DNA of 5,688 nucleotides. It comes from Trebonia sp. (GTDB lineage Bacteria; Actinomycetota; Actinomycetes; Streptosporangiales; Streptosporangiaceae). The notes under the pieces are model-generated. The model searched no databases, had not been told where the DNA came from, and saw nothing but the letters and a program-made list of their open reading frames with translations. The position numbers and the translations under genes were made by a program. Numbering within the stretch: the stretch's first letter is position 1; each line of letters starts with the position of its first letter. The stretch covers positions 1 to 5,688 of the forward strand of contig JASHXJ010000441.1 of assembly GCA_030043595.1 (NCBI GenBank), read 5' to 3'. Shown here piece by piece: positions 1 through 4,684 of this stretch.

Positions 1-1
1 G

Positions 2-463
2 GGATCTGATCACGCGGGCTTCGAGCTGAAGGCGGCCCTGATCGCCTGGCTCACCGAAGCCGGGCACGAGCCCGTTGACTGCGGGCCGGCCTCGTATGTG
101 CCGGACGACGACTACCCCGTTTACGTGATGCGGGCGGCGCGCGGTGTCATCGATGACCCGGGCAGCCTGGGCATCGTGGTCGGCGGTTCCGGCAACGGCG
201 AGCAGATAGCGTCGAACAAGATCGCCGGGATCCGGGCGGCCGTGGCCTGGAGCGCGGAGACCGCCCAGCTGGCCAGGCAGCACAACGATGCCAACGTGCT
301 CAGCCTCGGCGCGCGGATGTACAGCATCCCCGACGCGATCGGGTTCGCGAAGATCTTCGTCGAGACGCCGTTCTCCCAGGACCCGCGGCACAAGCGGCGG
401 CTGGCGATGATCGCAGAATACGAGAAGACCGGCGAGCTCCCGCCGCTCCCCGGCACCGCATAG
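2..463 (+). CDS. rpiB: Ribose-5-phosphate isomerase B, 5'-truncated by window edge
   Basis: The enzyme interconverts ribose 5-phosphate and ribulose 5-phosphate in the cytosolic non-oxidative pentose phosphate pathway. The frame is open from base 2 and encodes 153 residues before TAG. It begins at the family motif GSDHAG, so about eight N-terminal residues and the start codon lie outside the window. Further landmarks are D-D-D-Y-P (visible residues 35-39), the active-site loop GGSGNGEQ (61-68), QHNDAN, GARM, and a basic RHKRR near the C-terminus that in this family contacts the sugar phosphate. Where E. coli RpiB has a catalytic Cys, this protein has Glu (visible residue 67). That is the mycobacterial/actinobacterial variant: the Asp-His pair and the Glu keep the same spacing as D11/H12 and E75 in M. 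tuberculosis RpiB as I recall it. Length and motifs look intact and functional. The in-frame GTG at 98 is internal, because conserved RpiB sequence precedes it. Confidence 0.95.
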   Translation, partial: GSDHAGFELKAALIAWLTEAGHEPVDCGPASYVPDDDYPVYVMRAARGVIDDPGSLGIVVGGSGNGEQIASNKIAGIRAAVAWSAETAQLARQHNDANVLSLGARMYSIPDAIGFAKIFVETPFSQDPRHKRRLAMIAEYEKTGELPPLPGTA

Positions 464-476
464 CCCGGCCCGGGCG

Positions 477-528
477 GTTAACGCGAAGACTTATCCGGGC
501 TGGGGGTCGGATAAGTCTTCACGCTAAC
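477..528. terminator. 21-bp hairpin between convergent genes, likely bidirectional terminator
   Basis: The arms 477-497 and 508-528 are inverted copies around a 10-base loop. Read on the plus strand, 19 of 21 positions pair and two are A-C mismatches. Read on the minus strand, the same two positions become G-U wobbles, so the minus transcript can form an unbroken 21-bp stem. It lies 13 bases after the rpiB stop and 27 bases past the stop of the minus-strand small gene, which is where a shared terminator would be expected. There is no T-tract on either side; such tract-less hairpins are common in actinobacteria. A second small hairpin, CGGG-TGTG-CCCG, follows at 528-539. Confidence 0.75.
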
Positions 529-555
529 GGGTGTGCCCGTAATATCGCGGGGCGG

Positions 556-732
556 CTACCGGGGACGGCGGCGCCGGCGGCGGCCGCGCGGCTGCGGCGC
601 CTCTTCCGGAGCCGCCGCGCCGTGCTCAGCGGGCCGCGCCGGCTCCTCGTCCGCGGCGGCCTCGGCCAGCTGATCCGGCCGCGGGCGTGACACGTCCCTG
701 GCCCGCATCGCCGCGCTGAGCGTGATCTTCAT
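556..732 (-). CDS. Small protein of unknown function with arginine-rich C-terminus
   Basis: This 58-residue reading frame runs MKITLSAAMRARDVSRP, then an acidic Ala/Glu/Pro middle (about residues 20-47), then RGRRRRRRPR at the C-terminus. I do not recognise a named family. Support for coding: about 90% of its third codon positions are G or C, it lies directly downstream of the acetyltransferase gene on the same strand (23 bases from that stop), and a terminator-like hairpin follows its own stop. The start is uncertain. An in-frame ATG nine bases upstream (741) would give 61 residues beginning MGGMK, and the GGGAGG between the two ATGs sits too close to 732 to be an ideal ribosome binding site. 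The basic tail suggests nucleic-acid or other polyanion contact, but this is inference. No signal peptide or membrane segment is seen. Confidence 0.6.
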   Translation of the reverse strand: MKITLSAAMRARDVSRPRPDQLAEAAADEEPARPAEHGAAAPEEAPQPRGRRRRRRPR

Positions 733-755
733 GCCTCCCATCGCTCTAGTCTGAG

Positions 756-2045
756 TCAGAAGATCTTCGGACACCAGGGGGCCGGGTCCCACGACATGGC
801 GGCGGACAGCGGCGCCAGGGTGCCGGCCCGCAGTTCGGTGACGAGCCCTGCCGCGGCGAGCATGCCGAGCCGGGTGCCGCCGAGGTAGGCGGCCCCGAGT
901 TCCCGGATGCCGAGCGCGACGTCGGCGGGGTCGGACGTCCGCTCGCAACTGACGGCCCCGGCCGGGGCGCCCGAGCCGGCCGACCCGCTCAAGCCGGCGG
1001 CCCGCAGCCGCCAGCGGCCCGCGTTGCCTGGCAGCAGCTCGTCGGTGACCTCCAGTACCACGTCCACGGGGCAGCAGTACCGGCGGGCGGCCAGCGCGTG
1101 CGGCAGGTCGACGATCCGCACCCAGAGCCCGTCCGCGACCTGCGGCCGCGCCCGGCGCGGGTCGAGCAGCTGGTACAGCACCGGGTCGTCGGCGGGCCGC
1201 AGCCGCGCGATGACCTCCGCCACCAGGTCGCGGCTGAGCAGGTCGCGCCACAGCGCCGCGGCGGCGGCCGGGTCTGCCGCCGTCAGCTCCCTGACGACGA
1301 GCCGGCTGTCCGGCAGGAACGTGTTCTCATCCCAGCGGCCCTGGCCGGCGTAGAGCGCGTAGCCGCGCGGCCCGCACTCGTCCTCGGCGAGCAGGCAGCG
1401 CAGCGGGCTGAACCCGTTCCGGTCCTCCGGCGGGTCCTTGAGCAGCCGGTCCCACCAGGCGTCATTCCTGCTGCAGAAGCCCGGCTGGGTCGCGAGCACC
1501 GTGTCGTAGACCTTGCCGAGCTCCGCGATGACCACGGCCGGCGAGGCGATGCGCAGGCGCAAGCCGGGGTCGGCCGGCACCCACGGCGCGAGAGCGCCCT
1601 CGCCGCGGCGCAGCACGAAAGAGGCATGCGTCGTCGCCCGTCCGTATCCGAACCGTCCGTACAGCGGCGTCTCCGATGCCCACAGCGCGGCGATCGGCTC
1701 GCCCCTGGCGGCGATGTCGGCGAGCTGGCGGCGCATCAGCGAGCGCAGGATGCCGCGCCGCCGGTAGGTGGGCAGGACCGCCACCGCGGTCACTCCCGCG
1801 GTCGGCACGACCGCGCCCGGCACGGACATCTGAAAGGTGAACGCCCCCGCGGTGCCGACCGGCCCGGCGCTGACGGGCAGCGCGGGGTCGAACGCGGCCA
1901 GCGACCGGTCCGCCTCGAAGAGCCGGCCGATCAGCGGCAGGTCGCGCTCGGCGGGCGGGCCGATGTGGAACGCGTGCTCGGCCACGGCGCGGTAGGCGGG
2001 GAACTCATCGTCGGTGACGGGGCGGATCGGGTACACGTCTGCCAT
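756..2045 (-). CDS. Eis-family GNAT N-acetyltransferase
   Basis: The predicted 429-residue cytosolic protein resembles Eis (enhanced intracellular survival), which uses acetyl-CoA to acetylate amines such as aminoglycosides and protein lysines. The N-terminal GNAT domain carries VPGAVVPTAGVTAVAV (residues 75-90) and then the acetyl-CoA loop PTYRRRGIL (92-100). ASETPLYGRFGYG (123-135) matches the Eis stretch containing the general-acid Tyr126, here Tyr129. A second GNAT-like region and a C-terminal SCP2-like domain follow, including LYQLLDPRRARP and LWVRIVDLPHALAARRY. The chain ends in Phe (PKIF), as in Eis, where the terminal carboxylate serves as catalytic base. The length is slightly above the roughly 400 residues of Eis. 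ATG 2045 was chosen because MADVYPIRPVTDDEF starts like the family and GAAGG lies five bases upstream; the frame stays open to 2207 but that stretch looks non-coding. The natural substrate cannot be told from sequence. Confidence 0.93.
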   Translation of the reverse strand: MADVYPIRPVTDDEFPAYRAVAEHAFHIGPPAERDLPLIGRLFEADRSLAAFDPALPVSAGPVGTAGAFTFQMSVPGAVVPTAGVTAVAVLPTYRRRGILRSLMRRQLADIAARGEPIAALWASETPLYGRFGYGRATTHASFVLRRGEGALAPWVPADPGLRLRIASPAVVIAELGKVYDTVLATQPGFCSRNDAWWDRLLKDPPEDRNGFSPLRCLLAEDECGPRGYALYAGQGRWDENTFLPDSRLVVRELTAADPAAAAALWRDLLSRDLVAEVIARLRPADDPVLYQLLDPRRARPQVADGLWVRIVDLPHALAARRYCCPVDVVLEVTDELLPGNAGRWRLRAAGLSGSAGSGAPAGAVSCERTSDPADVALGIRELGAAYLGGTRLGMLAAAGLVTELRAGTLAPLSAAMSWDPAPWCPKIF

Positions 2046-2062
2046 GATCGCCTTCTTATCCT

Positions 2063-2076
2063 TCCTGCCCGCAGGA
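2063..2076. repeat. Palindrome TCCTGC-CC-GCAGGA near acetyltransferase start
   Basis: This is a perfect 6-bp inverted repeat with a 2-base centre, 18 bases upstream of the acetyltransferase ATG. It shares its half-sites, and the 10-mer GCCCGCAGGA (2067-2076), with the palindrome at 2190-2204 on the other side of the divergent spacer. That pairing makes an operator more plausible than either palindrome alone would. Confidence 0.4.
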
Positions 2077-2093
2077 TGCGAATCGTTTTCGCA
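2077..2093. promoter_or_regulatory. Palindrome TGCGAA-N5-TTCGCA, possible operator
   Basis: This 17-base dyad has 6-bp arms around an AT-rich centre. On the minus strand it reads TGCGAAAACGATTCGCA. The GAAAACGATT core recalls Fur/Zur-type boxes of actinobacteria, though the outer arms differ from the usual TGAAAA...TTTTCA pattern. It lies 32 bases upstream of the acetyltransferase ATG, within promoter range. The regulator assignment is a guess; the dyad itself is directly visible. Confidence 0.4.
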
Positions 2094-2172
2094 GCGCAGA
2101 CCGGCCGGCAGGGCCGGAGTCAGCGTGCCGCCGCGTGCGGCGACAGCGATTAGCGGATAGCCTGCGGCCGTC

Positions 2173-3297
2173 ATGGTTGCTCCCTCGCCCGCAGGAGTCC
2201 TGCGCACAGTGATGCGCCGGCTACGTGCTGTCGGCGGATGGGTCAGCGATCAGGTCAGGCAGCAGTTCATCACCAGGAACCGGCGGGTCGCGTTCGGCCT
2301 CACCGTTGTCACGGTGGTCATCGCGATCGCGGCCGCGCAGCACGGGTACGAGTGGTGGTTCTCGCCCGGGGTGATGATCCTGCCGATCCTGTGCGGCGGC
2401 CTGCTGCTGTGGCCGCGGGCGCTGCGGATCCTGTTCGTCATCGCTGGCCTCGGCATCGCCTACGACGTCGCCGAGGGAAAGGCGGGCGCGGGGATCATCG
2501 CCACGATCGTGGTCACCGCGTTCTTCGCCGACGTGCTCGCCAGGACCAGGGGCAAGCTCGGCACCCGCGGGCTGCGTGCGGACCGGATGATGATCGAGCT
2601 GCGGGACCGTATCCGCGCCCAGGGGACGCTGCCCGAGCTCGGCGAAGGCTGGGGGTCGACGGTGGTGCTGCGGCCGGCCGGCGGTTCCTCGTTCGGCGGT
2701 GACTTCGTTGTCTCGCACAGCGACGGCACGTCGCTCGAGGTCGCGCTCGTGGACGTGTCGGGCAAGGGGATGGACGCGGCCACCAGGGCGCTGCTGCTGT
2801 CCGGCGCCTTCGGCGGCGTGCTCGGCTCGGTCCCCAGGGAGTCGTTCCTGCCCGCCTGCAACTCCTACCTGCGCCGGGGCAAGGCGCCCGAGGGGTTCGT
2901 GACCGCCGTGCACCTCGCGGTCGACCTGGCGTCGGGGGAGTACACGGTGTCCTCGGCCGGGCACCCGCCGGCGGTGCGCTTCGACGCGAACACCGGCCGC
3001 TGGCAGGTCAGCAGGGCACGCGGCATCGTGCTCGGCGTCGTCCCCGACCTGGCCAGCGTCCCCGACATTCCGGAGAAGGGCGTGCTCCGCCGCGGCGACG
3101 CGATCATGCTCTACACCGACGGGCTGGTGGAGGCGCCGCGCCGGGACATCGACGAGGGCATCCAGCGACTGCTCGGCGAGGCCGAACGACTCGTCGTCGC
3201 CGGCTTTCGGACCGGCGCGCCGGAACTCGTCACCACCATGCAGCGCGCCATCGCCAGCGCCGACGACTGCGCCCTGGTTCTCATCTGGCGATCATGA
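2173..3297 (+). CDS. Membrane-anchored PP2C (SpoIIE-type) serine/threonine phosphatase
   Basis: The protein is predicted to dephosphorylate Ser/Thr residues in a metal-dependent manner, with the catalytic domain in the cytoplasm. The N-terminus (374-residue model) has about four hydrophobic stretches at residues 40-55, 66-80, 86-97 and 106-120, then a short linker and a SpoIIE/PP2C domain (about 155-374). Metal-binding motifs are complete: GGDF (175-178), DVSGKG (194-199), SAGHPP (261-266), YTDG (314-317) and DDCALVLI (364-371). The DVSG(H)G motif carries Lys instead of His. No HAMP, PAS, GAF or kinase domain is seen, so any signal would have to enter through the membrane part or a partner. 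In bacteria such phosphatases often act on anti-anti-sigma factors, but no such partner gene is nearby. The start is uncertain: ATG 2173 has no clear ribosome binding site, while AGGAG at 2193-2197 lies 11 bases before an in-frame GTG (2209) and 14 before ATG 2212. The membrane region is kept with any of these. Confidence 0.92.
   Translation: MVAPSPAGVLRTVMRRLRAVGGWVSDQVRQQFITRNRRVAFGLTVVTVVIAIAAAQHGYEWWFSPGVMILPILCGGLLLWPRALRILFVIAGLGIAYDVAEGKAGAGIIATIVVTAFFADVLARTRGKLGTRGLRADRMMIELRDRIRAQGTLPELGEGWGSTVVLRPAGGSSFGGDFVVSHSDGTSLEVALVDVSGKGMDAATRALLLSGAFGGVLGSVPRESFLPACNSYLRRGKAPEGFVTAVHLAVDLASGEYTVSSAGHPPAVRFDANTGRWQVSRARGIVLGVVPDLASVPDIPEKGVLRRGDAIMLYTDGLVEAPRRDIDEGIQRLLGEAERLVVAGFRTGAPELVTTMQRAIASADDCALVLIWRS
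2190..2204. repeat. 15-base palindrome CGCAGGA-G-TCCTGCG around a candidate ribosome site
   Basis: This perfect 7-bp inverted repeat has a single central base and contains AGGAG, the only Shine-Dalgarno-like sequence near the phosphatase starts. It lies inside the coding frame if ATG 2173 is used, or in the leader if GTG 2209 or ATG 2212 is used. It repeats the half-sites found at 2063-2076, and the direct 10-mer GCCCGCAGGA occurs at 2187-2196. Confidence 0.4.
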
Positions 3298-3319
3298 CGG
3301 CGCGGGCCCGCGCCCGTCA
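3295..3319 (+). terminator. GC-rich hairpin overlapping the phosphatase stop codon
   Basis: Starting at the TGA stop itself, TGACGGCGCGGG (3295-3306) pairs with CCCGCGCCCGTCA (3307-3319), with one bulged base. The inner part, 3300-3313, is a perfect 14-base palindrome. As RNA, the central GGGCCC would open to form the loop. There is no T-tract. The position right at the end of the gene makes termination, or 3'-end protection of the phosphatase mRNA, the likely role. Confidence 0.6.
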
Positions 3320-3523
3320 GGGACGCCACGTACCCGGCATGGCACGCCGCGGCCGAATGTTTCCGCCATGTGTCCGATCCGGAATTCTCCGTGCACCGTG
3401 GGAACACGCATTGAAATGGGCCCTTTGGTCCGTCGCGCGACGCCGTGCGGGCTAACCCGGCACTAGCAGGCAGGCCGCTCCTGCGCACGCTGACGGTGAA
3501 GCATCTCCCCAGGTCAGCAGCCA
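3320..3523. other. Non-coding spacer without a recognisable gene
   Basis: No reading frame here has convincing codon use, a ribosome binding site or a familiar product, on either strand. The only structure noted is a 12-base palindrome CGTCGCGCGACG at 3431-3442 and a weak inverted repeat GCAGG/CCTGC (3466-3470 and 3480-3484). Composition is less GC-rich than in the flanking genes, consistent with intergenic DNA. Confidence 0.6.
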
Positions 3524-3554
3524 TTGACTTAGGCTTTTGCGTATTCCTTAGCAT
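3524..3554 (+). promoter_or_regulatory. Candidate promoter of the hpn operon
   Basis: TTGACT at 3524-3529 matches a -35 element. TAGCAT at 3549-3554 fits TAnnnT as a -10, with a 19-base spacer that is slightly long. The pair lies in the most AT-rich stretch of the window (about 3520-3590). Transcription would begin near 3561, giving a leader of roughly 110 bases before the hpnC ATG, long enough to hold the hairpins described downstream. Confidence 0.5.
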
Positions 3555-3592
3555 ATCGCCATTGGCTGATGCAAACTGAATAACAGCGCAAT

Positions 3593-3632
3593 GCACGGTA
3601 CCCGTGCGACCCCATGCCGGTACTGTCGGCAT
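3593..3632 (+). promoter_or_regulatory. Two successive hairpins in the hpnC leader
   Basis: GCACGG-TAC-CCGTGC (3593-3607) and ATGCCG-GTACTGT-CGGCAT (3614-3632) are perfect 6-bp inverted repeats, six bases apart. Both lie between the candidate promoter and the hpnC start, so they would be in the 5' leader RNA. They may be leader structure or protein-binding sites. I do not recognise a riboswitch class. Confidence 0.35.
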
Positions 3633-3654
3633 ACCTCCGCCGTTCTCCGACATC

Positions 3655-3677
3655 TGCGTCAGGTGACGCATGCGTCA
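3655..3677 (+). promoter_or_regulatory. Three alternating TGCGTCA half-sites covering hpnC ribosome site and start
   Basis: The sequence reads TGCGTCA (3655-3661), GG, TGACGCA (3664-3670), TGCGTCA (3671-3677). The middle copy is the inverse of both neighbours, so it can pair with either one but not both. The ribosome binding site AGGTGA (3661-3666) falls at the centre of the first dyad, and the ATG (3670-3672) at the centre of the second, a perfect 14-base palindrome. This could be an operator for a dimeric regulator or a pair of exclusive RNA hairpins controlling translation of hpnC. Confidence 0.5.
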
Positions 3678-4671
3678 TTGTTTGCAATCATTACCTGACC
3701 TGTGCGCAAATAGACAGGTGGCTGGCGGAGGATCGAGCGGCCTGGCGGGGAAGAGCGGCCTGGACGAAGACGAAAAGGCCCCCGCAGCGGGCCTGGCGGT
3801 CGCGGCGGAGATTTCGCTGGCGGTCGCGGCGAAGGCGTCCGGGGAGAACTTCCCTGTCGCCCTTCGCGTGCTGCCCCGCGCGTGGCGGCAGCACCTCTCG
3901 GCGCTGTACGGTTTCGCGCGCCTGGTCGACGACATCGGCGACGAGCCGCTGCCCGGCATGCCCGCGGACGCGAGTCCGCAGACGCAGCAGGCCACCAGGC
4001 TCCGCCTCCTCGACGACCTGCAGCAAGACGTCGCCAGGATCTACGAGGGCGGCCAGCCGGAGCTGCCCGCCATCCAGGCACTCGGCAGGACCGTCAGCGA
4101 CAAGGGCATCCCAAGGCGCCCGCTCGACGACCTGATCCAGGCCAACCGCCAGGACCAGCTGGTCAGCCGGTACGAGACCTACGACGACCTGAAGCGCTAC
4201 TGCGAGCTGTCCGCGAACCCGGTCGGCCAGGTGGTGCTGTACATCGTCGGCGCGGCCACGCCGGAGCGCCTGCGGCTGTCGGATAACATCTGCACGGCCC
4301 TGCAGCTCATCGAGCACTGGCAGGACGTCGCCGAGGACCTCGGCAACGGCCGGATCTACCTGCCGCAGGAAGACCTGAGGAGCTTCGGCGTCACCGCGGC
4401 CGCCCTGGCGGCGCACACGGCCAGCGAGGACGTCGTCAGGCTCATGACGTTCCAGACGCAGCGGGCAGGAAACCTGCTCAGCGAGGGTGCTCCGCTCATC
4501 GGCACGCTGACAGGCGCGGCCAGGCTCGCGATCTCCGGCTACGTGGCCGGGGGCCGCGCCGCGCTCCAGGCCATCACCAGGGCGGGCCATGACGTGCTGC
4601 GCCAGACGCCGAAGCCGGGCAAGGCAGCCACGCTGCGCGCCATGGTCAGCTGCTACATCAGGGGACAGTGA
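3670..4671 (+). CDS. hpnC: Hydroxysqualene synthase HpnC (squalene synthase-like)
   Basis: HpnC belongs to the trans-isoprenyl diphosphate head-to-head synthase family and converts presqualene diphosphate, made by HpnD, to hydroxysqualene on the way to hopanoids. Family marks are ENFPVA (residues 59-64), the first Asp-rich motif in YGFARLVDDIGDE (D87, D88, D91), and the second in EHWQDVAEDLGNGRIYLP (D219, D223). The EHWQD context, rather than NILRD, points to HpnC rather than HpnD or phytoene synthase. The 333-residue model has about 58 residues before ENFPVA, longer than the usual 10-30, and this extension is low-complexity with short internal repeats. ATG 3670 is preceded by AGGTGA four bases upstream and by an in-frame TGA at 3664, so it is the earliest possible start; GTG 3718 is an alternative without a ribosome site. 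It is followed 13 bases on by hpnD. In Streptomyces the equivalent gene is called hopA. Confidence 0.9.
   Translation: MRHCLQSLPDLCANRQVAGGGSSGLAGKSGLDEDEKAPAAGLAVAAEISLAVAAKASGENFPVALRVLPRAWRQHLSALYGFARLVDDIGDEPLPGMPADASPQTQQATRLRLLDDLQQDVARIYEGGQPELPAIQALGRTVSDKGIPRRPLDDLIQANRQDQLVSRYETYDDLKRYCELSANPVGQVVLYIVGAATPERLRLSDNICTALQLIEHWQDVAEDLGNGRIYLPQEDLRSFGVTAAALAAHTASEDVVRLMTFQTQRAGNLLSEGAPLIGTLTGAARLAISGYVAGGRAALQAITRAGHDVLRQTPKPGKAATLRAMVSCYIRGQ
3698..3719. repeat. Inverted repeat ACCTGT-N10-ACAGGT at hpnC 5' end
   Basis: This perfect 6-bp dyad with a 10-base spacer ends on the alternative start GTG 3718. The spacing of about one helical turn between half-sites would suit a dimeric DNA-binding protein. 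It lies inside the coding frame if ATG 3670 is the true start, which is a mild argument for the later start. Confidence 0.3.
3735..3831 (+). repeat. In-frame short direct repeats in the hpnC N-terminal extension
   Basis: GAGCGGCCTGG occurs at 3735-3745 and 3753-3763 (period 18 bases). A 15-base unit, CTGGCGGTCGCGGCG, occurs at 3793-3807 and 3817-3831 (period 24 bases, eight codons). The latter encodes LAVAA-EIS-LAVAA. The periods are multiples of three, so the repeats lengthen the protein without shifting frame. They lie entirely upstream of the conserved enzyme core. Confidence 0.65.
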
Positions 4672-4684
4672 ACGGGGGGTGAGC

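Larger units (their letters stand above)
2046..2172. promoter_or_regulatory. Divergent promoter spacer rich in dyad symmetries
   Basis: This spacer must hold the promoters of the minus-strand acetyltransferase gene and the plus-strand phosphatase gene. It contains four closely spaced inverted repeats: TCCTGC/GCAGGA (2063-2076), TGCGAA/TTCGCA (2077-2093), CCGGCC/GGCCGG (2101-2117) and CGCCGC/GCGGCG (2129-2142). The last two are pure G+C and may be chance in such a genome. TAGCCT at 2158-2163 fits a TAnnnT -10 element for the plus strand and would start RNA near 2170, giving a nearly leaderless phosphatase transcript. No convincing -35 accompanies it, and no clear minus-strand promoter could be picked. 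Confidence 0.45.

Noticed and set aside
556..1251. Minus-strand frame of 231 codons spanning the small gene and the end of the acetyltransferase
   Set aside because: Upstream of 741 it overlaps the acetyltransferase in another frame and is Arg/Ala/Gly-rich out-of-frame sequence. Only the last 58-61 codons, past the acetyltransferase stop, look like a gene.
1098..2153. Plus-strand 351-codon frame antisense to the acetyltransferase
   Set aside because: The product is Arg/Ala/Gln-rich with no family resemblance, and the minus-strand frame encodes a clear Eis-family protein. Long antisense frames are expected at this GC content.
2046..2207. Upstream extension of the acetyltransferase to a start at 2207
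   Set aside because: The extra 54 residues are unlike the family, would run into the phosphatase coding region, and ATG 2045 has a good ribosome site and begins like family members.
3431..3442. 12-base palindrome CGTCGCGCGACG
   Set aside because: It is G+C-heavy and isolated, so it is easily chance in this genome; no link to a gene start or end.
3111..3671. Minus-strand 186-codon frame across the spacer before hpnC
   Set aside because: It overlaps the conserved C-terminal phosphatase motifs on the other strand, its composition is atypical for the genome, no ribosome site or homology was recognised, and it covers the palindromic promoter region.
3614..4135. Plus-strand 173-codon frame starting in the hpnC leader
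   Set aside because: Its product is Arg/Ser-rich and out of frame with HpnC, whose conserved motifs are in the adjacent frame.
4589..4684. N-terminal extension of HpnD back to 4589
   Set aside because: It would overlap the end of hpnC by 83 bases in another frame and add Arg-rich residues absent from the family. GTG 4685 has a fitting ribosome site.
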